A DNA stretch of 64,000 nt. Origin: Epsilonproteobacteria bacterium tcs-49 (GTDB lineage: Bacteria; Campylobacterota; Campylobacteria; Campylobacterales; Sulfurovaceae). Shown here piece by piece: positions 16,975-25,731 of this stretch. The stretch is taken from contig LLYS01000005.1 of the NCBI GenBank assembly GCA_002049495.1, forward strand, positions 1 to 64,000. Direction: 5' to 3'. The translations under genes and the position numbers were made by a program. How positions within the stretch are numbered: position 1 is the first letter of the stretch; the number at the start of each line of letters is the position of its first letter. The notes beneath the pieces were generated by a model, which was not told the DNA's origin, ran no database searches, and saw only the letters and a list, made by a program, of their open reading frames with translations.

Positions 16975-19713
16975 TTATCGCCTGCGCTTCTTACCGCGGT
17001 TGAAACAGCTTTCGCAAATCTTGTACTTGAAGTTAAAATCCAGCACCTTGCCGCAGCGTTTGCAGCGCTTGATAAATTGCGAAAATTTCAGCGAACTCTC
17101 AATAAAATCGTTTAGCGTTTTACGCGCTTGCGTTACCCTCTCCACATCCGTAAAGATATCGGGAAATTTAAACGACAGCCACAGATAGAGCGAAATCTCT
17201 TTGACCCGATCTTCGGCATTGAGCAGCATCGTCGAAGTTTTGGCGTATGCGGGCAGGCTGCGCATGGGTTTGTAGCGTACGGGGCTGCCCTTTTCCAGAC
17301 TCAGGATATACTCGTGAAAGATCGATTCGATATAGGGGGAGTTGATACTCACCGGCGCGCAGCTGAGGTGGTACTTGGTCTCCAGTTCCAATTCGTAACT
17401 ATCCGTAATCTTGGCGATCTCAATCATTTGATCAAGCTTTTTGGCCACAAAGGGACCCTCGAATTTCATATTTTTCGCAAAAAAGTCCAGTATCTCATAC
17501 AGACTTCGGGTTTGTAAAATCTCCGCGACCAGCCGGATATGTTCCAGATTCGCCATGACGGTGAAGGGGGATTTGATCGGTTTGAGCTCCCCTTGCATCC
17601 GTTTTTGGATCACCTTGTGCACGGCACTGTTCACGCCGCCCACGTAGCCCACTTCCTCCATACCGTAGCGTCCGGCACGTCCGGCGATCTGGAGCACTTC
17701 GTCGCTGGTAAGCTGCCGTACGCTTTCGCCGTCGAATTTGCTCTCTTTGGTAAACAGCAGCGTCTTTATGGGCAGATTCAACCCCATGGCGATAGCGTCG
17801 GTGGCGATAAGGATCTGGCTTTCACCTTCGCGAAAACGCCTCGCCTCTTCGCGGCGCACCTCGGGGGAGAGGTTGCCGTAAACCACCGAAACGGTGTAGT
17901 TTTTGGCCATGCGCTGCTTGAGCGCGAGCACGTCTTTGCGCGAAAATGCCACCAGCGCCGTCTGGGGTTCCACCCGGTCCAGATCGATGGGCAGGGGCAG
18001 CACTTCCAAAGCGTTTTTGCGCTCAAAACACACGATCTCAAGCTCCTCTCCCAGCCACGCCGCAATCTCTTTGACCGCTTCTAAGGCGTTTTGTGAACCG
18101 GTAAGATAGAGCTCCTTTGCCGGAGCGCCGATGATGGCGTTGACCCACGCCCACCCCCGGTCCCGGTCGCTGAGCATCTGCGCTTCGTCGATGACGCAGC
18201 AATCCACGTCAAAGGCGTAATTCATCATCTCAATGGTGGAGCTGATATGCGTGGATTCCTCGTCGATGATCTCCTCCTCACCGGTGATAAGCGAACAGGC
18301 GATGCCGCTGCTTCTCATCGACTCATAGCCCTCCAAAGCCAAAAGCCGAAGGGGTGCGAGGTAGTAGCCCGTATCGGCGTTTTGCAGCTTTTGCAGCGCG
18401 GCGTAGGTTTTACCGCTGTTTGTGGGTCCGACGTGAAAGATGATCTTTCTGCCCAACTCCCTGGCCACGGGAAAGAGATTTTTAAAATCACGCACCGTTT
18501 TTTTGAGCAGCTGCTGACGCTGGTAGCGGTTTTTGATCGGTTGGAGATACTCCCGGAAATGGTACAGGATACGACGCTGCACCTTCACGCGCAAAAAGAG
18601 TTTGCCCCGCTTTTGCAGATCGCTTTGAAAATAGCGCAGGATAAAATCTTCGATCACCCCGCTGTCCACTTCCAACCCCTGCGCCATCAACACAAGCTCG
18701 TCATGAAGCGCTTCAACCTGCAGCATAAAGCGGCTTTGGGTCTGCTGCGCCTTTTGCTCAAACTGCTCCTCCAGTTCCAACTCTTCGCCGTAAAAGATTT
18801 GGCGGTAGAGGGTAGATTTCTCAAGCTGGATCGATTCGGGATAGTGCAGTTTCTTGCCATAAAGGGTCACGTGCATCGATTTCGTGGCGAGGAAACCGTC
18901 GCGCTCGGCACGCAGTTCATAACCTTTTAAAATGCTTTGCAGCGTTTGCAGCGCCACGGGCGGCGCTTCAATCTCATCTACGGGATCAAGGCCTTTGAGG
19001 GTATCAAGGAGCTGTTCGCGGCTGAGGTAGCGGTGTGTCCGGGGCAGTTCGCGGCACAGCTGCGCGATCTCTTGCTGTTTCTCCGCCGCGGCTTGCTCCC
19101 GCCGCTGCAAAAGGTTTTGCTCCTTTTGCTCGAAATTGAGCTGTGCAAACTCCTTTTGCGCCGGCAGCAGCGTCACAAGCTCCTTGTGGAACTCTTCGCC
19201 GTAGGGGGTAAAGAGGTACACGTGCAAAAATTCGCCCCCGCCCTCCTCGTCGATGGCTACGCCCGTGTGCTCTTCAAGCTTCGTAGCGGTTTTGGCAAAG
19301 CGCAGGTACTCCAGAGTGTTTTTGACTTTTTTTTCGGTGATCTTTTTGGATTTTAACTCCTTGAGCCGCTCGGTGACTTCATACCGCTCCTCCGGCGTCG
19401 CGCCGTAGGGCTGGAGCAACTCCTTGATCTTGGCGATCCGCTCGGAGTATCCCGCCTCCTCGTTGTAGGTGGGCTGGCGCTTGTTGACGATAAAGTTCAG
19501 CATCGCTTTTCGCACGTTCATCTTGGTCTGGGACCAGTGGCTGCGGATAGCGCGAAGCAGATCCTCTCGCTCCAAAGAATCGGGCCGGAGTTCGCAAAAC
19601 ATACTCAGCTCCACCAAAAGGTCCGTATCGAGCGTCGCGACGCCCTGATCAAACCCTTCGCCGTTAAAAACCTTTTTCACCTGTTTATTGATTTTGCCCC
19701 GCTTTTTACTCAC
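16975..19713 (-). CDS. Suv3-like superfamily 2 helicase with C-terminal zinc ribbon
   Basis: A 912-residue protein. The helicase core starts near residue 428 with HVGPTNSGKTYAALQ (Walker A), then CVIDEAQMLSDRDRGWAW (motif II, DEAQ) near 508, LIATDAIAMGLNLP, and QIAGRAGRYG (motif VI). GPTNSGKT and the RGWAW stretch after motif II are the pattern of the Suv3 RNA helicases of mitochondria and some bacteria. About 420 N-terminal residues are charged and of unknown fold. The last 30 residues hold a CxxC-CxxC zinc ribbon (CKRCGK and CESCFN). A role in RNA turnover is inferred from the family. It stands alone, convergent with the MscS gene. Confidence 0.85.
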   Translation of the reverse strand: MSKKRGKINKQVKKVFNGEGFDQGVATLDTDLLVELSMFCELRPDSLEREDLLRAIRSHWSQTKMNVRKAMLNFIVNKRQPTYNEEAGYSERIAKIKELLQPYGATPEERYEVTERLKELKSKKITEKKVKNTLEYLRFAKTATKLEEHTGVAIDEEGGGEFLHVYLFTPYGEEFHKELVTLLPAQKEFAQLNFEQKEQNLLQRREQAAAEKQQEIAQLCRELPRTHRYLSREQLLDTLKGLDPVDEIEAPPVALQTLQSILKGYELRAERDGFLATKSMHVTLYGKKLHYPESIQLEKSTLYRQIFYGEELELEEQFEQKAQQTQSRFMLQVEALHDELVLMAQGLEVDSGVIEDFILRYFQSDLQKRGKLFLRVKVQRRILYHFREYLQPIKNRYQRQQLLKKTVRDFKNLFPVARELGRKIIFHVGPTNSGKTYAALQKLQNADTGYYLAPLRLLALEGYESMRSSGIACSLITGEEEIIDEESTHISSTIEMMNYAFDVDCCVIDEAQMLSDRDRGWAWVNAIIGAPAKELYLTGSQNALEAVKEIAAWLGEELEIVCFERKNALEVLPLPIDLDRVEPQTALVAFSRKDVLALKQRMAKNYTVSVVYGNLSPEVRREEARRFREGESQILIATDAIAMGLNLPIKTLLFTKESKFDGESVRQLTSDEVLQIAGRAGRYGMEEVGYVGGVNSAVHKVIQKRMQGELKPIKSPFTVMANLEHIRLVAEILQTRSLYEILDFFAKNMKFEGPFVAKKLDQMIEIAKITDSYELELETKYHLSCAPVSINSPYIESIFHEYILSLEKGSPVRYKPMRSLPAYAKTSTMLLNAEDRVKEISLYLWLSFKFPDIFTDVERVTQARKTLNDFIESSLKFSQFIKRCKRCGKVLDFNFKYKICESCFNRGKKRRR

Positions 19714-19744
19714 AAAGCTCCTTTGTTTGCCGTTACGTGTTTGG

Positions 19745-19750
19745 TATAAT
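19745..19750 (+). promoter_or_regulatory. -10 box upstream of the aldolase-like gene
   Basis: TATAAT sits in the 58-base gap between the divergent helicase and aldolase-like genes, 22 bases before the ATG at 19772. No clear -35 is seen. The short leader carries AAAGGA as ribosome site. This probably opens the division-gene transcript. Confidence 0.6.
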
Positions 19751-19771
19751 TATATCCAAAGGATCGGCATT

Positions 19772-20341
19772 ATGGATAAAATACTATTAAAGCACCTGCA
19801 AGATATCTCCCTTTCCCTTTTCAGGAAGGATTTTTTCGGCATCTACCACGGCTCTATCTCCTCCAAGATCAGCAGCGGCAGCTTTTTGATCAATAAGCAC
19901 GAAACGATCTTCGATGAATTCAACGAAGATTCCATGATCAAAATCCACTCCGACAGCAAGGATTACCGCTGGAACGAAGCCAGTATCGACGCCAACATCC
20001 ACGAAGAGATATACAAAAACGTTTTAAGCGCGAAATATATCTGCTACACCATGCCCCAATACACCACCTCCTACAGCCTCTATAACGAACTCATCACGCC
20101 CAAGGATTATTTTGGCAAAACGGTACTTGGCGATATTGAGGTGTATGACCCCAAACAGTTTGTGGATTGGTATGAGCGGGCCCCGGCGGAGATTTCAAAC
20201 TACTTTACCATCAACGATACCAATATCATGGTGATCAAAGGCTACGGTATCTACGCCTACGACCGCGACATTTACGAACTGGTCAAAAAGATCGCTATTT
20301 TGGAAAAAAGTTGCCGTCTGCTCAGTCTTGCCAGGGATTAG
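19772..20341 (+). CDS. Class II aldolase/adducin-fold protein lacking the zinc ligands
   Basis: I start at ATG 19772 (AAAGGA upstream); an ATG at 19688 would overlap the helicase start and precede the promoter. The 189-residue protein follows the class II aldolase layout: YHGSISSKISSGSFLI, then NIHEEIYKNVLSAKYI, then a segment where HxH is expected but CYTMPQYTTSYS is found. The third usual histidine (HG) is replaced by tyrosine in VIKGYGIYAYD. All three zinc ligands therefore appear lost, so it is unlikely to be an active aldolase or epimerase. It sits upstream of the PpiD-like, ftsA and ftsZ genes. A structural or regulatory role is possible; none is known to me. Confidence 0.75.
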   Translation: MDKILLKHLQDISLSLFRKDFFGIYHGSISSKISSGSFLINKHETIFDEFNEDSMIKIHSDSKDYRWNEASIDANIHEEIYKNVLSAKYICYTMPQYTTSYSLYNELITPKDYFGKTVLGDIEVYDPKQFVDWYERAPAEISNYFTINDTNIMVIKGYGIYAYDRDIYELVKKIAILEKSCRLLSLARD

Positions 20342-20397
20342 ACAGGGCAAAGCAGATTTTAAATGCTTTTACTATAAAATACTAGGTTCGATAGAGA

Positions 20398-20403
20398 TAT
20401 AAT
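20398..20403 (+). promoter_or_regulatory. -10 box upstream of the PpiD-like gene
   Basis: TATAAT lies 33 bases before the ATG at 20436, in a 94-base AT-rich gap. A -35 is not evident. It would drive the PpiD-like, ftsA and ftsZ genes, whose gaps are only 7 and 12 bases. Confidence 0.55.
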
Positions 20404-20435
20404 AAATTTATTACGGATAAGACAGGACTGTTTAT

Positions 20436-21857
20436 ATGATTTCATGGATGCAAAAGCAGAGAAAATATTTAGTTATCACCATTTGGATCAGTACCATCGC
20501 CTTCGTCGGAGCGGGCTTTGTGGGCTGGGGCAGTTACGAATACGGCAGCAAAGCCGGAGCCGTGGCAAAGGTCGGAGACGAAGAGATCAAGATGAGCACC
20601 TTCCAACTGACCTATCAAAACCTCTATAACCGCTATAACCAGATGCTTGGGGGCAATATGGATGAAAAAACCGCCAAGGAGCTGGGTTTGAAGGATGCGG
20701 CGCTGAACAATTTGATCAACCAGACCCACTTTCTCAACCTCGCCCAGGAGTACGGCGTCGTCGTCAGCGACGAAGAGTTGGCACGGGAACTTGCCTCCAT
20801 CCAGGCTTTCCGCCAAAACGGCACCTTTAGCAAGGAGCTGTATAAGCGTACCCTGCAGGGGATGCGGCTGCAACCCAAAGAGTTCGAATCGATCCTGAGA
20901 AACGAACTCAAGATCACGAAGCTGCTCAACCTTTTCAACCTGCCCGTGACGGACAGGGAAAAAGATGCCCTCAGTGCGATGGTGGCCGACAAGATCGAGT
21001 ATAAAGTCCTCACCACCGATGACGTGAGCGTTTCCCTGGATGAAAAGCAGATCAAAAAATATTACGAAGAGAATAAACAAAACTATAAAACAAAGCGCAA
21101 CTACAAACTCGAAGTCCTCTGGACGACAACGGAGGATATCGAAGCCCCCCAAAACGAGCTGAAAAGCTATTATGAGACCAAGCGCTTTGACTACCGTGAC
21201 GAGGAGGGGAAGATCCTGCCCTTTGAAGAAGCCAGGGCGCAGCTGGTTAAAGATTACAAACTCGAGCGGGCCAAGAAGCAGGCACAGCGTGATTATATCA
21301 AGTTCAAAAACGGCGAAGAGGTGCAGACCGAACGGATGAGCGTCGCGGAAAACGCCAAGTTCTCCCCGGCACTGTGGGAGGAGCTGCTCCAAGCCCAAGC
21401 GGGGGACGTGGTTAAACCAAAGCGCTATCTTGGCCGATATGCCACCGTAAAGCTGCTTGAGGTCATCAAACCGCAGGTCAAACCCTACGCCGAGGTCAAA
21501 GAGCTTGTCGCCAAGGAGCTCAAAGCGCAGAAATTGCAAGAAAAGTTGCGTACCCGTGCACAGGCACAGCTTGAGAGTTTTAAAGGAACGCTCACCGGTT
21601 TTGTTTCCCCGGCCGATTTTCCCGAACTGCGGGGACTGAACCGCTTTGAAACCAACGAGTTTGCCAAGGAACTTTTCAACGCTCAAAAGGAGCAAAACCT
21701 TTTCCTGCGCGGCAATAAAGCGGTGCTGTACCGCATCGTCGAACAAAAATTGATCAACCATGACCAAAGTGTTTCAGGGACAAAGCAAACGATCTTTGAA
21801 GCAAACCTGCTGGATCGATTGAAACAAGCGCAACCGACGCAAGTGTATATAAAGTAA
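20436..21857 (+). CDS. SurA_N/PpiD-like membrane-anchored periplasmic chaperone
   Basis: A 473-residue protein with one N-terminal membrane anchor (about residues 10-32) and a periplasmic body. Residues 40-190 show the SurA/PpiD N-terminal chaperone pattern: VAKVGDEEIKMSTFQLTYQN, ALNNLINQTHFLNLAQEYGV and VVSDEELARELASIQAF. The middle region, where a parvulin PPIase domain would be, has no motif I can recognise as parvulin, so isomerase activity is doubtful. A C-terminal helical region follows (EVKELVAKELKAQKLQEKL). It likely helps fold outer-membrane proteins. It is followed seven bases later by ftsA, tying envelope assembly to division. Confidence 0.85.
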   Translation: MISWMQKQRKYLVITIWISTIAFVGAGFVGWGSYEYGSKAGAVAKVGDEEIKMSTFQLTYQNLYNRYNQMLGGNMDEKTAKELGLKDAALNNLINQTHFLNLAQEYGVVVSDEELARELASIQAFRQNGTFSKELYKRTLQGMRLQPKEFESILRNELKITKLLNLFNLPVTDREKDALSAMVADKIEYKVLTTDDVSVSLDEKQIKKYYEENKQNYKTKRNYKLEVLWTTTEDIEAPQNELKSYYETKRFDYRDEEGKILPFEEARAQLVKDYKLERAKKQAQRDYIKFKNGEEVQTERMSVAENAKFSPALWEELLQAQAGDVVKPKRYLGRYATVKLLEVIKPQVKPYAEVKELVAKELKAQKLQEKLRTRAQAQLESFKGTLTGFVSPADFPELRGLNRFETNEFAKELFNAQKEQNLFLRGNKAVLYRIVEQKLINHDQSVSGTKQTIFEANLLDRLKQAQPTQVYIK

Positions 21858-21864
21858 AGGGGAT

Positions 21865-23226
21865 ATGTTGAATAACTCTGTATTAGCTATCGACATCGGA
21901 TCATCAAAGGTCGTCGCGGCCATCGCACAAAAAGAGGGGGAGAAATCCCGACTGCTGGGCCACGGCATCTGCAAGACGCAGGGGGTCAAAAAGGGAGCGA
22001 TCGTCAATATCGAACTGGCTTCCAAATCGATCAAACAGGCCGTCAGCGATGCCAAGCGGGTTTCGGGTACCGATATCAACAAAGCCGTCATCTCCATCTC
22101 AGGCGCCTATACGAAAAATATCAAATCCACCGGTATCGTCAACATCCCCCATCAAGAGATCGGGATCAAAGAGATCAACCGCGCCATGCAGACGGCCCTG
22201 TATAACGCCAACATCCCCGACGAATATGAAGTGATCCATATCCTGCCCTATAATTTCAAAATCGATGATCAGGAGTTTATCGAAGATCCCTTCGGCATGA
22301 ACGCCGCGCGTATGGAGGTTGAGTGCAACGTCATCATCGCGCAAAAATCCAGCCTCAACAACCTCAAAAAGGCGGTCAAATCCTCGGGGATAGAGATCAA
22401 TAAGATTATTCTCTCAGGCTACGCATCCTGCCTTTCGGTCATCAGTGACGATGAAAGGGAGCTGGGCGTGGCGGTGATCGATATCGGCGCCTCAACAAGC
22501 GAAATGGTGATCCACAGCGGCAACTCCATCCGTAACCTCTCTTTTCTCGGCGTGGGGTCGCACCATATCACCAACGACCTCTCCATAGCGCTGCATACGC
22601 CCTTGAGCGTTGCGGAAAAGGTCAAGGTCGATTACGGCAATCTCAAAGAGGTTTCTAACGATCTGATCGAAATCCCCACGATGGACGACAGCGGAGAGAA
22701 GAACGAAGTTTCCCTAGAGATCGTACACAACGTGATCCTGGCGCGGATCGAGGAAACCTTTATGATCCTTTCAAGCCTCATCGAAAAAAGCGGTCTTAAA
22801 GGCCATATCGGCGCGGGTATTATTCTTACCGGCGGGTTGACCAAGCTTCCCGGGCTCAAAGAGGCGGTATCACCCTTTTTTGACGACAACGCGATCCGCA
22901 TCGCCAAACCCAAAGAGATCGACGGGATGTTTGACGAACTCAAAGATCCCTCCTGTTCGGCGATTATCGGGATGCTGCTGTATCAGTTGGGAAGCTTCAC
23001 GGAGTATGAGATCGACAGCAACCGCAATCTGCTGACCAATAAAGAGGAGTTGGCGGATCGAAACTTAAAAAACATTCAAAGGAATGAAGAAGTTGCCAAG
23101 CCTGAAGAAAATTACAAAATTGAGGATGAAGAGGCTAAAACAAAATCGGAAATTGCCGATTTTGCTAAAAATGATACTCAGAAAAGTTTGAAAAAATTCT
23201 GGCAGTGGGCGACAAAGCTATTTTAA
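21865..23226 (+). CDS. ftsA: Cell division protein FtsA
   Basis: A 453-residue actin-like ATPase. It has the phosphate-1 motif AIDIGSSKVVAAIA, the SHS2 domain insert, AVIDIGASTSEMVIHSGN (phosphate 2), and GAGIILTGGLTKLPGLKE (adenosine motif). The last residues, KKFWQWATKLF, form the amphipathic helix that anchors FtsA to the membrane. An acidic linker of about 50 residues precedes it. FtsA tethers FtsZ filaments to the inner membrane and recruits later division proteins. It lies between the PpiD-like gene and ftsZ. The ribosome site AAAGGGGAT sits just before the ATG-equivalent TTG/ATG cluster at 21865. Confidence 0.96.
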   Translation: MLNNSVLAIDIGSSKVVAAIAQKEGEKSRLLGHGICKTQGVKKGAIVNIELASKSIKQAVSDAKRVSGTDINKAVISISGAYTKNIKSTGIVNIPHQEIGIKEINRAMQTALYNANIPDEYEVIHILPYNFKIDDQEFIEDPFGMNAARMEVECNVIIAQKSSLNNLKKAVKSSGIEINKIILSGYASCLSVISDDERELGVAVIDIGASTSEMVIHSGNSIRNLSFLGVGSHHITNDLSIALHTPLSVAEKVKVDYGNLKEVSNDLIEIPTMDDSGEKNEVSLEIVHNVILARIEETFMILSSLIEKSGLKGHIGAGIILTGGLTKLPGLKEAVSPFFDDNAIRIAKPKEIDGMFDELKDPSCSAIIGMLLYQLGSFTEYEIDSNRNLLTNKEELADRNLKNIQRNEEVAKPEENYKIEDEEAKTKSEIADFAKNDTQKSLKKFWQWATKLF

Positions 23227-23238
23227 AGGGGGAGTATA

Positions 23239-24375
23239 ATGAGCGATTTTAACATAGAGATCCAAGAGGGAATCATGGGTGCGAAAATCAAAGCGATCGG
23301 CGTCGGAGGCGGCGGCGGAAACATGATCAACCACATGATTGACAGCGGTGTGGACAGTATCGACCTGATCGTTGCCAATACGGATGCGCAGGCACTGAGC
23401 TCTTCACACGCTCCCATCAAGATCCAGCTGGGCGAAAAACTCACCAGAGGTCTCGGTGCGGGGATGAAACCCGAAAAGGGCAAGGAATCGGCAGAGGAGA
23501 GTTACGAGGATCTTAAAAAGATGCTTGAAGGTTCCGATATCGTTTTCGTTTCCGCGGGTCTTGGCGGCGGAACGGGTACCGGTGCGGCACCCATTATCGC
23601 CAAAGCGGCGAAGGAGGTGGGCGCGCTTACCGTATCGGTCGTGACCAAGCCGTTTAAATTTGAGGGGCGCAAACGCTCCAAGCTTGCCGATCAGGGATTG
23701 GATGAGTTGAAAAAAGAGAGCGATTCCCTTATCGTTATCCCCAACGACAAGCTCCTTGCGATCGTGGATAAAAACCTGGGGATCAAAGACAGCTTCAAAA
23801 TCGTCGACGACGTACTCTCCCGTGCGGTCGGCGGCGTAAGCGACATGATCCTCTCCCACGGCGACAACGATATCAACGTCGACTTCGCCGACGTCCAGAC
23901 GGTGATGAGCCACAAGGGGCTTGCGCTGATGGGTATCGGCCACTTCCAGGGCGACAACGCGGCTTATGAAGCGGTTAAGGACGCTATCGAGTCTCCGCTG
24001 CTTGATAACGTATCCATTAACGGCGCGCTTGGTATTTTGGTCAATATCTATATGCACCCCGACTATCCGATCCTGGAAGTCAGCGAAGCGATGACGATGA
24101 TCGAAGACCACGCCGACGACGACGTGGAATTTATCTGGGGTACGACGACTGATGACTCCATCCCCCTCGATGAAGTCAAAATCACCATCGTTGCTACGGG
24201 GTTTGAGAAAGATGAGCAAAAAAGCGTCAACAAGGTAGAAGTCACGCCCGAAGAGCAGCATCAAGCGATCAAAGAGAAAAAGATGCAGCAAAGAAAGGTC
24301 GTCGGCGGCTACGAAATGAGTGAAAACGAAGATTACCTCGACATCCCTCCCTTTATGAGAAACCAAAGGGATTAA
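23239..24375 (+). CDS. ftsZ: Cell division protein FtsZ
   Basis: A 378-residue tubulin homologue of usual length. It has the start IKAIGVGGGGGNMINHMI, the tubulin signature GGGTGTGAAPI (about residues 113-123), and VPNDKL-type and NVDFADVQTVM segments. The C-terminal peptide DIPPFMRNQRD matches the conserved FtsA/ZipA-binding tail. FtsZ forms the division ring at mid-cell. The ribosome site AAAGGGGGAG precedes the ATG, and the gene is followed by a strong intrinsic terminator, so the division transcript ends here. Confidence 0.98.
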   Translation: MSDFNIEIQEGIMGAKIKAIGVGGGGGNMINHMIDSGVDSIDLIVANTDAQALSSSHAPIKIQLGEKLTRGLGAGMKPEKGKESAEESYEDLKKMLEGSDIVFVSAGLGGGTGTGAAPIIAKAAKEVGALTVSVVTKPFKFEGRKRSKLADQGLDELKKESDSLIVIPNDKLLAIVDKNLGIKDSFKIVDDVLSRAVGGVSDMILSHGDNDINVDFADVQTVMSHKGLALMGIGHFQGDNAAYEAVKDAIESPLLDNVSINGALGILVNIYMHPDYPILEVSEAMTMIEDHADDDVEFIWGTTTDDSIPLDEVKITIVATGFEKDEQKSVNKVEVTPEEQHQAIKEKKMQQRKVVGGYEMSENEDYLDIPPFMRNQRD

Positions 24376-24381
24376 TCCCGC

Positions 24382-24402
24382 TCCCCCTCGCGGGGGGATT
24401 TT
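24382..24402 (+). terminator. Intrinsic terminator after ftsZ
   Basis: Six bases after the ftsZ stop, TCCCCC pairs with GGGGGA around a TCGCG loop, followed by TTTT. It closes the division-gene transcript and overlaps the ribosome-site region of the next gene, whose ATG is at 24405. Confidence 0.8.
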
Positions 24403-24404
24403 GC

Positions 24405-25043
24405 ATGCACTGCCCCATCTGTAAAAACCGGACCGAACCCCTCATTTGTTCCAAAGAAAAAACATACCGGCACTGCCCAAACTGCGATTATATCTTTTTA
24501 CACCCCTCTTTACGCCTGAGTGAAACACAGGAAAAAGCCCACTACCAAAACCATGAAAACAGCATAGAAAACGAAGGCTACGTCCAAATGTTTGAACATT
24601 TTTTAACCTTTATTCTGCCCCGCTGCGAAGGGATAAAAACCGTTTTGGAGTTTGGCTGCGGCCCCGGCCCCGTTTTGGCGGAACTGCTCCGGCGCAGGGA
24701 GTATCGGGTGAATTGCTACGACAAATACTTCCACCCCGAAAAGAAAGCTTTGACCAAAGAGTATGACCTTATCACCGCTACGGAAGTGTTTGAACACCTT
24801 GCCGATCCTTTGAAGCACCTCGCCCTGCTCTCCGCACTGCTCCGTCCGGGCGGATACCTTGCTTTGATGACCCATTTTCATCCGCAAAACGCGAACCTGT
24901 TTGACAAATGGTGGTACCGGCAGGATGCAACGCATATCGGCTTCTTCACCCCCGCTACCTTTGCGGCGATGGCCCGGGAGTGTAATTTGGAAGTGTATGC
25001 CGACGATGGAGAAAAGCAGCTTATTTTACGGCGACGAAGGTAA
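24405..25043 (+). CDS. SAM-dependent methyltransferase with N-terminal zinc ribbon
   Basis: A 212-residue protein. Residues 1-30 carry CPIC and CPNC pairs, a small zinc ribbon. The SAM-binding motif I is VLEFGCGPGPVLAELL, with ITATEVFEHL as the acidic post-motif and LLRPGGYLALMT as the later strand. This is the class I methyltransferase layout; similar zinc-ribbon members methylate sugars or small molecules, but the substrate here is unknown. The ATG is only two bases past the ftsZ terminator, so it may rely on readthrough or an unseen promoter. Its end overlaps the convergent cmoA gene by 23 bases. Confidence 0.8.
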   Translation: MHCPICKNRTEPLICSKEKTYRHCPNCDYIFLHPSLRLSETQEKAHYQNHENSIENEGYVQMFEHFLTFILPRCEGIKTVLEFGCGPGPVLAELLRRREYRVNCYDKYFHPEKKALTKEYDLITATEVFEHLADPLKHLALLSALLRPGGYLALMTHFHPQNANLFDKWWYRQDATHIGFFTPATFAAMARECNLEVYADDGEKQLILRRRR

Positions 25044-25731
25044 CGAAATTTCCCCACTGAAACAGCGTTTCTACACTTAAAAAACCTGCCTCTTTTACCA
25101 TTTTTAAGTTTTCCTCGATCGTATAGGGGATCAAAACGTTTTCCAGCGCTTCACGCTTCTGTGCAATCTCGGTTTTGCTGTACCCCTGTGCCTGCTTATA
25201 CTCATAGTAGATATCGATAATCTGCTTATCGAATTTTTTATCTTTAAAGATCACCTTTTCGCTGAAAACGAATATCCCGCCCTCTTCCAGAGCATCGTAA
25301 ATCTTTTCAACCAGCCGGGCGCGCATCATGGGGCGGATAAATTGCAGCAGATAGTTGCACACGATAAAATCCCGGGTATGAAAAGGATACGCAAAAGCAT
25401 CGGCCGTTTCAAGCGTCATCTCCACGTCGTATGCCTTGGCTTTATTCCCTGCGCGCTTGATCATCGCTTCGGAACTGTCGATCCCCGTTAGCTGCAGCGG
25501 TTGCTGCACTTTTGCCTGTAGCTGCAGCAAAAAAGTTCCCGTAGAACATCCGATATCCAGTACCCGATCCCCCGGCTTTATGGAGTGGGCGAGATAGTTG
25601 CAGATCAGTTCCAGGTTTTCTTTATAAAAGGGGATGGAGCGGCTGAGCATATCGTCAAAGACGCTGGCAACCTGCTCATCAAATTCAAATTTTTTCTCGA
25701 TCTCCTTGGAAAAGATATTATCCTTTTGCAT
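25021..25731 (-). CDS. cmoA: Carboxy-S-adenosyl-L-methionine synthase
   Basis: A 236-residue class I methyltransferase-fold protein with motif I RVLDIGCSTGTFLLQL and IVCNYLLQFI. FDEQVASVFDDMLSRSIPFY at the N-terminus and GIFVFSEKVIFKDKKFD in the middle are CmoA signatures. CmoA turns SAM and prephenate into carboxy-SAM, which CmoB uses for the cmo5U34 wobble modification of tRNA. cmoB is not in the window. It is the last gene of the long minus-strand block and overlaps the start of ribF by 14 bases. Confidence 0.92.
   Translation of the reverse strand: MQKDNIFSKEIEKKFEFDEQVASVFDDMLSRSIPFYKENLELICNYLAHSIKPGDRVLDIGCSTGTFLLQLQAKVQQPLQLTGIDSSEAMIKRAGNKAKAYDVEMTLETADAFAYPFHTRDFIVCNYLLQFIRPMMRARLVEKIYDALEEGGIFVFSEKVIFKDKKFDKQIIDIYYEYKQAQGYSKTEIAQKREALENVLIPYTIEENLKMVKEAGFLSVETLFQWGNFVTFVAVK

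Noticed and set aside
20469-21767. A 432-codon open frame on the minus strand
   Set aside because: It is the mirror of the PpiD-like gene, whose anchor, SurA_N motifs and fit to the ftsA cluster are clear. The minus-strand product has no recognisable domain.
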